Shown here one piece after another: positions 1-7,851 of a stretch of 17,017 nt of DNA (its first letter is position 1; each line of letters starts with the position of its first letter). The translations under genes were made by a program, and so were the position numbers. The notes below the pieces were generated by a model. That model was not told where the DNA came from. It was given only the letters and a program-made list of their open reading frames with translations, and did not search any database. Source of the DNA: an uncultured Agitococcus sp. (GTDB lineage: Bacteria; Pseudomonadota; Gammaproteobacteria; Pseudomonadales; Moraxellaceae); contig NZ_CALETI010000020.1 in the NCBI RefSeq assembly GCF_937920075.1, forward strand, positions 1 through 17,017, read 5' to 3'.

Positions 1-1196
1 GCTTCGGGGTTAATTGGCTCACCCACCGAACCTAATAAGCGCAATGACGATAGGTTATATTGCTTAGGTAAATCACCACCCAATTTAATTAAAGAGCGAA
101 TGGCTGTGGGTGCGGTATAAAATGTCGTGACACGATGACGTTCAATCATTTGCCAAAAACGTCCTGCATCGGGATACGTTGGAATGCCTTCAAAAATAAC
201 TTGCGTTGCCCCGACAGCAAGTGGCGCATAGGCAACATAACTATGACCAGTAATCCAACCCACATCTGCTGTACACCAAAACACATCATCAGGACGATAA
301 TCAAAGGTTAATAACATGGTATTAACCGCACCTAACAAATAGCCTGCACTGCTATGTTGCACGCCTTTGGGTTTGCCTGTTGACCCCGAGGTATACAAAA
401 TAAATAAGGGGTCTTCGGCATTCACCCATGTTGGCTCGCAGGTTTCGGGTTTACCTTTGACAAGGTCATGCCACCACATATCACGGCCAATCGTCCACGG
501 CGCATCTTCATGCACCACACGCTTATAAACAATGACTCGCTCAACACATTCACAACCACCCAAGGCTAAAGCTTCGTCTGTGGTGGCTTTTAAGGGCACA
601 ATTTTGCCACCACGCACGCCACCATTGGCGGTGATCACAATTTTTGCACCTGCATCAATAATGCGTTCTTGTAAACTTTTGGCGGAGAAGCCACCAAACA
701 CGACTGAATGAATCGCACCAATACGCGCACAGGCTTGCATCGCCACCACTGCTTCGATGCTCATCGGCATATACACCACGACGCGGTCGCCTTTGGTTAC
801 GCCTAAACTTTTTAAGCCATTGGCAAATTGGCACACCAAACGGTGTAATTCGGCATAAGTCACTTTGGTAACTGTGCCATTATCACTTTCAAAAATCAGG
901 GCAATTTTATGGGCTAAATTGGGTAAATGACGGTCTAAACAGTTATAAGAGACGTTTAATTCACCATCGGCAAACCACTTATAAAATGGCGGGTTGCTTT
1001 GATCTAATACTTGAGTAAACGGTTTGTGCCACGTTAGACGCTCGTTGGCTAATCCTGCCCAAAAACCTTCATAATCGGCTTCGGCTTGTTGGCACATGGC
1101 TTGATATTCTGCTAAACCCTTAACACGTGCACCTGCGACAAACTCAGCACTGGGGGCAAATTGACGATTTTCTTGTAATACTGACTCAATAGACAT
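1..1196 (-). CDS. acs: Acetyl-CoA synthetase, N-terminal part (cut by window edge)
   Basis: AMP-forming acetate-CoA ligase, a cytoplasmic enzyme that turns acetate, ATP and CoA into acetyl-CoA, AMP and PPi. I translated the minus strand from the ATG at 1196, which is preceded by a clear AAGGAG at 1203-1208. It gives 398 codons and then leaves the window, against about 650 residues in the family. Visible features are the N-terminal cap (EGFWAGLA near 43-50, FYKWFADGELNVSYNCLDRH at 71-90), the P-loop-like adenylation motif YTSGSTGKPKG at 268-278, the WCTADVGWITGHSY block at 307-320, and GEPINPE at the window edge. The C-terminal subdomain with the acetylatable lysine lies outside. It is divergent from the LuxR-family regulator at 1424, with a 227-bp shared upstream region. 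No frameshift is seen. The identification is firm; only propionyl-CoA synthetase is a near alternative. Confidence 0.95.
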   Translation of the reverse strand, partial: MSIESVLQENRQFAPSAEFVAGARVKGLAEYQAMCQQAEADYEGFWAGLANERLTWHKPFTQVLDQSNPPFYKWFADGELNVSYNCLDRHLPNLAHKIALIFESDNGTVTKVTYAELHRLVCQFANGLKSLGVTKGDRVVVYMPMSIEAVVAMQACARIGAIHSVVFGGFSAKSLQERIIDAGAKIVITANGGVRGGKIVPLKATTDEALALGGCECVERVIVYKRVVHEDAPWTIGRDMWWHDLVKGKPETCEPTWVNAEDPLFILYTSGSTGKPKGVQHSSAGYLLGAVNTMLLTFDYRPDDVFWCTADVGWITGHSYVAYAPLAVGATQVIFEGIPTYPDAGRFWQMIERHRVTTFYTAPTAIRSLIKLGGDLPKQYNLSSLRLLGSVGEPINPE

Positions 1197-1331
1197 TTTC
1201 TACTCCTTGAGAGACTTAATTTTTATCAGGTCAAAAGTTATAACACGCTTTTACGTCATTTTTTGCTTGGTTAGTATGTTTTTTTAGGCCAATACTCTTT
1301 TCCCCCTCCCACACAATACTTATACATTTAC

Positions 1332-1347
1332 CCCTACTTTAGTAGGG
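1332..1347. promoter_or_regulatory. Perfect 7-2-7 palindrome between acs and the LuxR-type gene
   Basis: CCCTACTTTAGTAGGG is an exact inverted repeat of 7-bp arms around a central TT. It lies 136-151 bp before the acs ATG and 77-92 bp before the regulator ATG. Seven-bp arms with a 2-bp centre match the geometry known for NarL/LuxR-family dimers. A CATAAT at 1365-1370 (plus strand) and a TATAAG at 1324-1319 (minus strand) could be -10 boxes on either side, with the palindrome near each expected -35. A T-rich stretch (1348-1360) follows on the plus strand, but no plus-strand gene ends here, so a terminator is less likely. The rest of 1197-1423 is AT-rich with no ORF I trust. Confidence 0.5.
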
Positions 1348-1423
1348 TTTTTATATTTTTAGGCCATAATTTGCCCAAACAAAAATAATACACTCGCCTT
1401 CCACTACATGGACTCTAACAATA

Positions 1424-4060
1424 ATGAACTCTTTAAAGCTAAACCTATCTAATAGCCGTTTGCAACGTGTTGAATTATTAGACTTATTAGCACATAGCAA
1501 AGACTTTAGTTTGACACTCATTTTAGCTCCTGCTGGCTGCGGAAAATCAACCTTACTGCAACAATGGCGACAAGATAATCCACAATTAAGCACTGCCACC
1601 TTAAGTTTGCATCGACGTCATCACGATCCTGTTGTTTTTTTACGCCAATTTCATGAATTACTCGCTAAGCAATTTAGCCACATTAATTTATTATCAATTA
1701 ATGCTTTTAATGCTCGTTTGGAACAAGCAGACACTTTAGCACAAGCGTTATTGGAGAGTTTTGCGCAAATTGACCATGAGTTTTATTTAATTATTGACGA
1801 CTTTCATTATGCAACTGCCGCCATTATTCAAGAATTATTTGCGTTATTGTTAGCCGATTTACCTAATCATATTCATCTTATTTTGGCCACGCGTAGCTAT
1901 CCTGATTTTTCCTTAAGTCGGCTCAAGCTAGATGATAAATTATTGGTGATTGATAGCCATGACTTGCGCTTACCAACCCATCAACTCAATGAACTATGTC
2001 AAGTTTTGCAGCAGCCTCAATTAACCAAACATGAAACTGATGAGTTGTTTCGTTTAACCGAAGGTTGGTTAGCAGGAATAAAATTAGCTTTATTGGCCAG
2101 AGCCAAAACTGGCACATTAAGTACGCACAATATTCAAGGATCACAACCCGAAATTGTCGATTATTTTGTCAATGTTGTCTTAAATGAATTGTCTAATGAC
2201 GTCCGTGAATATTTATTAGCTAGTGCCTTATTTGATAAATTTGATGCCAAATTAATGCAGCATATTTTGCCGCATTTAGATAGCAAACTGATATTACAAC
2301 GAATTATTCAAAAAGGCTTGTTTATCAATATTATAGATGAACATCAACAAAGCTATCGTTATCATCCTTTATTTCAAAAAAGCCTCATCATTTATTTACA
2401 ACAACATCATTCAAATAGCTATGTTGAACATTTACATAATTGTGCCGCAGATTATTTTTTAGTTCATAACGACAGTGAGTCAGCTTTATATCACTCTCAA
2501 CATCTACAAGAATCGGATAGATTTTTGCAAATTTTAGAAACATGTTGTCAAACATGGTTTAAAGAAGGTCAACTTTTATTAATTTTGCGCTGGTTAGATA
2601 AAGTTAAACAAGAACATCGCTTAGCGTATCCCAATTTAGCTTTGTTGCAATTAGCGGCGTTAATTTTTTCTCGTCAATTTAGCCAAGCTAAATATTTATT
2701 AGAGGTGATAAAACAACATTTTTTAATATCACCCAACCCTGCACTCAATGACATATTATTCTTTTTAGATAAAGTCTTTAATTTATTTGACCGCGATAAT
2801 TATGAGCAAGTTAATGATTTGCATGAGCTAGACTATCAACAATGTACTCATGATATTCGTGTTGCCTCACCTATTTTTATGGCTCGTCACTATATGCTAA
2901 AAGGACAATGTGAAGAAGCCATTCGCCAAGCACATAAAGGCCATGTGTTACTCAAAGAATCTGGCCATGAATATATGTCTAGTTTTACTAAAGTGATTAT
3001 TATTTTATCAGAGCGTGAGCTTGGCCATATTTTAATCGCCAGACAAATGACTCAGGAGTTTTTTGAGCAATATATACAACAAGAAAATACCCCCTGTTGG
3101 ATTAATGCAGCGACTTGTATGGCGGTGAGTTTATATGAGCAAAATCGTCGAGATGAGGCCAAAAGTTTGTGCGAAAAGCTGATTATGGCGGTTGATTATG
3201 CCTGTGCAACCGAGTTAGTTTTTTATGTTTATGTCACCCTTGCTCGTTTACAAGGCTCACAAAACCCTCATCGTGCAAGTCAGTTATTACTGCAATTACG
3301 ACGTATTTTGCGTCATGGCACTTACAATCGTTTTTTAAATCAGTTATTGGCCGAAGAACTTAGTCATGCGTTGCGTAGCAATAAAATTAATCAAATTAAA
3401 CATATTGTTGAAGATTATGATCTAGTCGAACATCTACAGGCAGGAGTTTGGCAACAAGCACCCAATCACTATCAAGAAACATGGGTGTATGGTGGGATTG
3501 CCGCTGCCTTATACTTGCGCAGCAAAAAACAATATGACAAAGCCCTTAACATTCTGGAGATGATTGCTAATTATTTAAGCAATAGCCAAATGCGTACTCG
3601 TTTGCTTGTGGTTAGAGCCAATCAAATTGTCATTTGGTCATTACAAGGTCAACATAGTTTTGCCAAACAACAGTTGGTTGAATTATTTAATAATGTTGGT
3701 TTGCAATGTGCGATTAAAACCATTTTTGATGAAGCCCCTTCCTTTGGTGAATTGTTGCGTGATGCACATGAAGAAGGTTTAATTTGCCTGCCTGATATTT
3801 ATTTACAGTTATATCATGATGTCCTTTATCCAAGCCAAAAACCCGTCACACTCCCTCATAAACCTAGCTTGGAGGAGTTAACAGCTAAAGAATATGAGGT
3901 CTTAGCTTTGATGCAAAAAGGTTGTAGCAATAAAGAAATAGGTGATGTACTAAATATTTCTTTATCAACAACCAAATGGCATATCAAAAATATTTTTACC
4001 AAATTAAATGTGGCTAATCGTTCAGCAGCGGTATCTTTGTCATTTAATCGAAGGTTGTAA
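1424..4060 (+). CDS. MalT/LAL-type ATP-binding LuxR-family transcriptional regulator
   Basis: A large cytoplasmic regulator of 878 residues, the usual length for MalT-like STAND ATPase activators. Residues 33-43 carry a Walker A loop (ILAPAGCGKST, with MalT-style Ala as first loop residue). Residues 121-127 form Walker B (YLIIDDF). Then come a winged-helix/arm region and a long helical TPR-like middle (roughly 340-800). A C-terminal LuxR HTH lies at about 819-878, with LTAKEYEVLALMQKG and the recognition-helix segment TTKWHIKNIFTKL. Family members bind an inducer in the helical region, oligomerise with ATP and activate transcription. The ligand cannot be read from sequence. The gene diverges from acs, so control of acs or acetate use is an attractive inference. 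It has no obvious strong Shine-Dalgarno. Codon use is very AT-rich. It converges on alkC with a 55-bp gap. Confidence 0.88.
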   Translation: MNSLKLNLSNSRLQRVELLDLLAHSKDFSLTLILAPAGCGKSTLLQQWRQDNPQLSTATLSLHRRHHDPVVFLRQFHELLAKQFSHINLLSINAFNARLEQADTLAQALLESFAQIDHEFYLIIDDFHYATAAIIQELFALLLADLPNHIHLILATRSYPDFSLSRLKLDDKLLVIDSHDLRLPTHQLNELCQVLQQPQLTKHETDELFRLTEGWLAGIKLALLARAKTGTLSTHNIQGSQPEIVDYFVNVVLNELSNDVREYLLASALFDKFDAKLMQHILPHLDSKLILQRIIQKGLFINIIDEHQQSYRYHPLFQKSLIIYLQQHHSNSYVEHLHNCAADYFLVHNDSESALYHSQHLQESDRFLQILETCCQTWFKEGQLLLILRWLDKVKQEHRLAYPNLALLQLAALIFSRQFSQAKYLLEVIKQHFLISPNPALNDILFFLDKVFNLFDRDNYEQVNDLHELDYQQCTHDIRVASPIFMARHYMLKGQCEEAIRQAHKGHVLLKESGHEYMSSFTKVIIILSERELGHILIARQMTQEFFEQYIQQENTPCWINAATCMAVSLYEQNRRDEAKSLCEKLIMAVDYACATELVFYVYVTLARLQGSQNPHRASQLLLQLRRILRHGTYNRFLNQLLAEELSHALRSNKINQIKHIVEDYDLVEHLQAGVWQQAPNHYQETWVYGGIAAALYLRSKKQYDKALNILEMIANYLSNSQMRTRLLVVRANQIVIWSLQGQHSFAKQQLVELFNNVGLQCAIKTIFDEAPSFGELLRDAHEEGLICLPDIYLQLYHDVLYPSQKPVTLPHKPSLEELTAKEYEVLALMQKGCSNKEIGDVLNISLSTTKWHIKNIFTKLNVANRSAAVSLSFNRRL

Positions 4061-4115
4061 AACATGGAATATTTATCATGTACAATGTATCTATCAACCA
4101 CTCTATCATTATCAA

Positions 4116-5222
4116 TTAGGTGAGACTTAAGCAAAGTCTCACTTCTGCCCTTTCTTGACCATTCACCAACACCACAAAACGATGTTCACCTGCATAATAA
4201 CGGCGTGTGGTAATTTCTTTAAAACTAAAATGTGTAGTTAATTGCTGCTGTCCTTGGCTAAATTGGGCGGTTTTCCATTTAAATACTTTTTGTGAATGTT
4301 TACCATTCGCTCGCGGTAAATATAAAGCATAATCAATCACTAACGCCTGAACCTGTGGCAAGTCAAAAGATAAATTTAAGCTCACCGACTCGCCCATATT
4401 AACGTGTGTTTTATCGACTTTAAACTTAATGTTTTCAATGGCTATTTGTGTTTGATAACCCAATAAACCCAAAGCATCAGCATGCCCCGCTTTAATCAAA
4501 CCTCGTGTACCGTGTTTAATAATCCATTGCCGTTGAGCAGTTGGCGTATCTTTAAGCCATTGTTGAGCTAAATCAATGACTTGTTGTGGATAATCTTTAC
4601 TTAAATCATTTAAGTTATTGGCCACTGAACGTTGCACATAATCACTCGAATCATCTTTGAGCTGCTGCAAAATGGTGATTGCCCATTGTGGTTCAGCCAA
4701 TAACTTAGCCACACGCTGTCCCCAAGGCAAACGTGAACGTAGCCCCTCAGAGGCTAAACGCCGAACATGCTCATGCTCATGTTGCGCCCATTGCTGCATA
4801 TAACCATAAGTGATTTCAAAGTGATGTTGTAAAAAAGGCCGAATGGCAAATTCGGCAGTAAACAAATGAGTTAATTTGGCTAAAGTTGGCAAGGCAATTT
4901 GTGGCTGAGCTAAACCATATACCGCCACATAATCAATTAATGGCCAAGCGACAAACGCACTATACGCTTGATTAATTTGGCTTGGCCAATGCTCAGGAAT
5001 CTCCTGTAAAATGGCGGCTGTTTGCTCAAAATCTTGTGGCAGGTAGTTAGCTAAGACAACAATGATATGTTGCACCCGCTGTTTTAGCTCTAAAGTCTCT
5101 AAACCTTGTAAGGCATGAGCAATAAAAGACTGACTAGCAAAATCAGGGTAAATTTTTTGCAAAACATCGGCTATAGTGTGTATAGCAAAGTCTGCTAATT
5201 GCTCTTTTAATGGTGTTGCCAT
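4116..5222 (-). CDS. alkC: AlkC-type DNA alkylation repair glycosylase with C-terminal Ig-like domain
   Basis: A protein of 368 residues. The first ~255 form HEAT-like helical repeats with AlkC-family (COG4335) signatures: EHEHVRRLASEGLRSRLPWG around 147-166, DDSSDYVQRSVANNLNDLSK around 190-209, and WIIKHGTRGLIKAGHADALG near 233-252. Residues ~260-368 are a beta-rich Ig-like domain (MGESVSLNLSFDLP... to RRYYAGEHRFVVLVNG), an extension known in some AlkC proteins. The family excises cationic N-methylated bases such as 3-methyladenine and 3-methylcytosine without base flipping; this activity is inferred by family. The ATG at 5222 shares its A with the stop of the coiled-coil gene upstream (TAATG), so translational coupling is likely. 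A 9-bp hairpin (4120-4142) lies over the last codons. The gene symbol is by family resemblance and AlkD-like relatives remain possible. Confidence 0.8.
   Translation of the reverse strand: MATPLKEQLADFAIHTIADVLQKIYPDFASQSFIAHALQGLETLELKQRVQHIIVVLANYLPQDFEQTAAILQEIPEHWPSQINQAYSAFVAWPLIDYVAVYGLAQPQIALPTLAKLTHLFTAEFAIRPFLQHHFEITYGYMQQWAQHEHEHVRRLASEGLRSRLPWGQRVAKLLAEPQWAITILQQLKDDSSDYVQRSVANNLNDLSKDYPQQVIDLAQQWLKDTPTAQRQWIIKHGTRGLIKAGHADALGLLGYQTQIAIENIKFKVDKTHVNMGESVSLNLSFDLPQVQALVIDYALYLPRANGKHSQKVFKWKTAQFSQGQQQLTTHFSFKEITTRRYYAGEHRFVVLVNGQERAEVRLCLSLT
4120..4142. terminator. Hairpin at the convergent junction, weak terminator candidate
   Basis: GTGAGACTT (4120-4128) and AAGTCTCAC (4134-4142) pair perfectly around a 5-nt loop. 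It overlaps the final codons of alkC and lies 60 bp past the stop of the LuxR-type gene. Neither strand has a strong U-run after the stem, so termination is uncertain. Confidence 0.3.
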
Positions 5223-5458
5223 TACGCTTTAGCCAATAATGCCGAAACTTCAAGCAATTGTTGTGCTACTTTTGCTAAATCCTCTTGAGCAACACGCATG
5301 ATTTCAGCTAAAACTTCGTCGTTGGCCAATTGCTGAGCGCGTTCTTCACTATCAGCATCCAAACCATTGGCATAATCTTGGCGAATAGCTTGCAAACGTT
5401 GATTTAATTCGGCATAACGTGCTTCTAAACTGGCTTTTTGAGCTAATAAATCAGGCAT
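5222..5458 (-). CDS. Small coiled-coil protein resembling the DksA/TraR N-terminus, no zinc finger
   Basis: A protein of 78 residues, almost wholly charged amphipathic helix with few aromatics and no cysteines. The pattern LEARYAELNQRLQAI, then ANGLDADSEERAQQLANDEVL (about 31-51) followed by a second helix (LAKVAQQLLEVSALL), resembles the antiparallel coiled coil and tip of short DksA/TraR-family proteins. In that family a four-cysteine zinc finger normally follows; here the protein stops at LLAKA. The start at 5458 has GAGGA upstream (SD in AGGAAATTTT-ATG). The stop overlaps the alkC start by one base, so both probably form an operon transcribed from the 71-bp gap shared with the divergent gene at 5530. 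If related to DksA, it might act in the RNA polymerase secondary channel, but this is inference. It could also be an unrelated coiled-coil protein. Confidence 0.65.
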   Translation of the reverse strand: MPDLLAQKASLEARYAELNQRLQAIRQDYANGLDADSEERAQQLANDEVLAEIMRVAQEDLAKVAQQLLEVSALLAKA

Positions 5459-5529
5459 AAAATTTCCTCATAAAATTTAAGGCTATTTTTGATTATATAC
5501 ATGTTTGATATGAATAATAAAGGTAAAAT

Positions 5530-6282
5530 ATGGATTGGAATCAAGTATTAAGTTACGCTGCAAAAGCGACAGGTTTTCTTAAAAAAGCGGTTGATACCTT
5601 AGCCGAAGAGCGTGATTTGCATTTGCCTGAATCTGTGTTAAACACCGCATTATCAGGCTTGGCTTCGCGCTCCAAACATTTACATTTATTAAATTTTGAA
5701 TTGCATGAAGATTGGTTTGATGTTGATTTAGTCTATGAACATCAAGGTTTTGAATTTGGTATCAAAGCGAGCTTTGATGTCGAAAAAATTACTTTTGATC
5801 ATCATAAACAAAGTTTAAGTTTACGCGAACGTCGCCCAATTGAATTTACACCAAGGCGTTTTAAATCATCATGGCAGCAGCTTGGCTTTAATTTATGGTC
5901 TTGGTGGCTAAAACAAGTTAAAAAGACCACACCTCTGCAGCATACGTTGAATAATATTGAAGGCATGAGCGCGAAAAATGGCATGTATCGCATGGATTTT
6001 TCGCCACATATTCGCCGCAAACCTGCTTTTGTTGCCACACTCTATGCTTTAGATATTAAAGAAATTCGTATTTTGGATAATGAAGTGTATTTGCGTGGCT
6101 CTGCCGATTTGAAGTCGCTGAATCTACTTAATGAGTTATACAAATTGCTGCCACAACAAGATTTAACTGATGAAAAAAACTCCCCAACACATAATGTTAC
6201 GGCAATTAGCAATAAACCATTAACCGAAGAAGAAGCTGATTTAATTATTGATAAAATCTTGGCCTCTAAGACCAAGGAATAA
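5530..6282 (+). CDS. Conserved-looking hypothetical protein, 250 aa
   Basis: I do not recognise this protein. It has 250 residues, no signal peptide and no clear membrane segment. The N-terminus is helical (MDWNQVLSYAAKATGFLKKA). Residues ~50-110 look like beta strands with alternating hydrophobics (HLHLLNFELHEDWFDVDLVY, then FEFGIKASFDVEKITF). A Trp-rich stretch (WQQLGFNLWSWWLKQVKK, ~115-132) comes next. The segment around 150-195 repeats the alternation (MYRMDFSPHIRR, EIRILDNEVYLRGSADL). The C-terminus is a charged tail ending in an acidic helix (LTEEEADLIIDKIL). The alternating pattern suggests a small lipid- or membrane-associated beta domain, but that is a guess. Start: ATG at 5530 with AAAGG about 7 nt upstream. 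It diverges from the alkC operon and is followed by REP-like palindromes. Confidence 0.75.
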   Translation: MDWNQVLSYAAKATGFLKKAVDTLAEERDLHLPESVLNTALSGLASRSKHLHLLNFELHEDWFDVDLVYEHQGFEFGIKASFDVEKITFDHHKQSLSLRERRPIEFTPRRFKSSWQQLGFNLWSWWLKQVKKTTPLQHTLNNIEGMSAKNGMYRMDFSPHIRRKPAFVATLYALDIKEIRILDNEVYLRGSADLKSLNLLNELYKLLPQQDLTDEKNSPTHNVTAISNKPLTEEEADLIIDKILASKTKE

Positions 6283-6294
6283 GCCACTTTTCAA

Positions 6295-6395
6295 CTCCCT
6301 TCGACTCCGCTCAGGGAGCAAATTTTGGCGACTAAACGAAGTTATGTTGGCTGATCGGTGGTCACTGAGCGAAGCCGAAGTGAATTGAAGCCAAC
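6295..6395. repeat. Pair of REP-like palindromes in opposite orientation
   Basis: Unit 1 (6295-6318) has arms CTCCCT/AGGGAG around a core TTCGACTCCGCTC. Unit 2 (6363-6382), CACTGAGCGAAGCCGAAGTG, read on the other strand is CACTTCGGCTTCGCTCAGTG. It matches the core of unit 1 with a few changes, so the two are inverted copies. Unit 2 sits inside a larger hairpin whose outer arms are GTTGGCT (6346-6352) and AGCCAAC (6389-6395). The block fills the gap between two convergent genes, the usual place for REP/BIME elements, and may stop transcription from both sides. Confidence 0.6.
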
Positions 6396-6397
6396 CA

Positions 6398-7117
6398 TCA
6401 ACAAGACCGATAAAAACGCACTACTCTAAATTCGTCAAACTCGTCTAAATCTGGCCATGTAGTTGCTCCCTGCTCTGCCAGTTTTTGATAGTGAGGATGC
6501 TGAAAGTTTTTCACTCGCGAATCGGCAACCAATACTTGTTGCGCACGCGCTAAAAACTCATCCAAAAAATGACGATTACTCGCGTCATATAATACGTCTG
6601 CGGCTAACAATACGTCATAACGTTCCGTCAATTGATAAAAATCTTGGCTATAACTTAATTCAACACCATTTAACTCGGCATTGGCTTGGCACGCTAATAA
6701 GGCTAAAGGATCAATATCACAGGCGACCACTTCGGCTGCCCCTGCTTGTTTAGCGGCAATGGCTACCACACCAGAACCCGCACCAAAATCCAACACCCGT
6801 TTACCACGCACATAATCAGGATTTTCTTTCAGCCATTTGGCCATTGCTAAACCTGATGCCCAACAAAAAATCCAATAGGCTGGCTCTTGCCAAATGGCTT
6901 GCATTTGCTCACTACTCATTGGTGTTCGAGGATAGTCAGGATTTAATAAATATAAGAATAAATCTTCGACATCGGGCAGGGATTGAGCAGTAATTGTCGC
7001 CGTGGCTAAAGTACGTTGTAATTGTTGTTCAAGTTGTTGGGCTAAAGGGGTCATAATGGCTAATAAAACAGGGGTTGAAAGCCAATTATAACATTTTTGA
7101 TCGATTTTCCTCACCAT
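6398..7117 (-). CDS. Class I SAM-dependent methyltransferase, COG3897/Nnt1-like
   Basis: A Rossmann-fold methyltransferase of 239 residues from the ATG at 7117. SAM-binding motif I is VLDFGAGSG (108-116), and the acidic residue after strand 2 is in ACDIDP (132-137). The strand-4 motif is VLLAADVLYD (169-178). The block preceding motif I, EPAYWIFCWASGLAMAKWL (78-96), is typical of the family that includes predicted nicotinamide N-methyltransferases and ETF-beta or protein lysine methyltransferases. The substrate cannot be assigned. Start choice is uncertain. ATG 7117 has GAGGAG nearby but only 2-3 nt away. A consensus TATAAT lies inside the ORF (minus strand, 7090-7085), so the start may instead be ATG 7054 (22nd codon, MTPLAQQLEQ). 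It is monocistronic by appearance and converges on the 250-aa gene across the REP pair. Confidence 0.82.
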   Translation of the reverse strand: MVRKIDQKCYNWLSTPVLLAIMTPLAQQLEQQLQRTLATATITAQSLPDVEDLFLYLLNPDYPRTPMSSEQMQAIWQEPAYWIFCWASGLAMAKWLKENPDYVRGKRVLDFGAGSGVVAIAAKQAGAAEVVACDIDPLALLACQANAELNGVELSYSQDFYQLTERYDVLLAADVLYDASNRHFLDEFLARAQQVLVADSRVKNFQHPHYQKLAEQGATTWPDLDEFDEFRVVRFYRSC

Positions 7118-7170
7118 CACTCCTCAACAATCTCTCACCAAAAACACACGATGCTTATTTGAAAATCCTT

Positions 7171-7227
7171 ATGACTACCATTCATTTTAGATGACTACTG
7201 TTACATATATATATATATCTATATAAT
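7171..7227 (+). promoter_or_regulatory. Promoter with two ATGACTAC direct repeats for the chalcone-isomerase-like gene
   Basis: ATGACTAC occurs at 7171-7178 and 7191-7198, exactly 20 bp apart (two helical turns), just before the expected -35 zone. TATAAT at 7222-7227 is a consensus -10 about 75 bp before the ATG. The -35 (around TGTTAC, 7199-7204) is poor and the spacer is a run of TA dinucleotides. A promoter with a good -10, poor -35 and upstream direct repeats would fit activator control. The factor is unknown. Confidence 0.45.
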
Positions 7228-7301
7228 AGCCGTGCTTATAACAACTAAGTATGAGTTTTAAAAACTGAACATCATAAGCACTTATTTAGAGGATTTTGAT
7301 C

Positions 7302-7841
7302 ATGACCACCACAACTCCTTTAGCAACAGGGTACACAGAAATCGCTGGCGTTAAGTTAGCTAATGGTAAATCAATCGAAGGACAAAACTTAGTCCTCAAT
7401 GGTGCAGGTTTACGCACCTTAGCACTGTTTAAAGTCTATGTTGCCGCTTTATATCTTGGCCAAAAAAATAATAATGCCGAAGAAATCATCAATAGCGCAG
7501 CACCACAATGTATCGAATTAGTTTTAAAACGCGATGTCGATGCCAAAACTATTTCGGGTAGTTTTCGTGATGCTTTAAAACAAAATTTATCCAAAGAGGA
7601 ATTACAAGCTTTGGAAGCTCGTCTTGATGAGTTAGAAGGTGCAATTAATAACATTCGTCAAATTAAAGAAGGTGATCGTTTGTGTATCGACTTTGCAGGT
7701 AATGGCTTAACTCGTATTTGGTTTAATGACGCTTTAAAAGAGACTATTTCTGGCGAAAGTTTATCAAGTGCGTTATTAAAAATTTGGTTAGGTAAAAAGC
7801 CTGTTCAAGACAATCTTAAAAAAGCGTTATTAGGTGCTTAA
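7302..7841 (+). CDS. Chalcone isomerase-like protein, no signal peptide
   Basis: A protein of 179 residues that reads as a bacterial chalcone isomerase-like (CHI-like, Chalcone_3) domain: VKLANGKSIEGQNLVLNGAG (about 17-36), the hallmark LFKVYVAALYLG (about 41-52), CIELVLKRDVDAKTISGSF (about 70-88), and a C-terminal SSALLKIWLGKKPV segment. In bacteria these proteins are usually exported and not flavonoid enzymes; fatty-acid binding has been proposed for some relatives. Here the N-terminus (MTTTTPLATGYTEI) has no hydrophobic stretch, so the product should stay in the cytoplasm, which is unusual. The start is ATG 7302 with GAGG at 7289-7292; a TTG six bases upstream is less likely. It has its own promoter and is followed by a strong convergent terminator. 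Confidence 0.85.
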   Translation: MTTTTPLATGYTEIAGVKLANGKSIEGQNLVLNGAGLRTLALFKVYVAALYLGQKNNNAEEIINSAAPQCIELVLKRDVDAKTISGSFRDALKQNLSKEELQALEARLDELEGAINNIRQIKEGDRLCIDFAGNGLTRIWFNDALKETISGESLSSALLKIWLGKKPVQDNLKKALLGA

Positions 7842-7851
7842 AAATCAGTAC

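Noticed and set aside
1332..1360. Palindrome plus T-run as an intrinsic terminator
   Set aside because: No plus-strand gene ends upstream. The 7-2-7 symmetry with only a 2-bp centre suits a protein site better than an RNA hairpin loop.
3856..4134. Minus-strand 92-codon frame over the end of the LuxR-type gene
   Set aside because: It lies antisense to the highly conserved HTH coding region and shows no domain pattern or ribosome site.
7203..7221. TA-dinucleotide run as a functional microsatellite
   Set aside because: The run is short and interrupted by a C, in AT-rich promoter DNA. No sign of phase-variable control beyond its place in the spacer.
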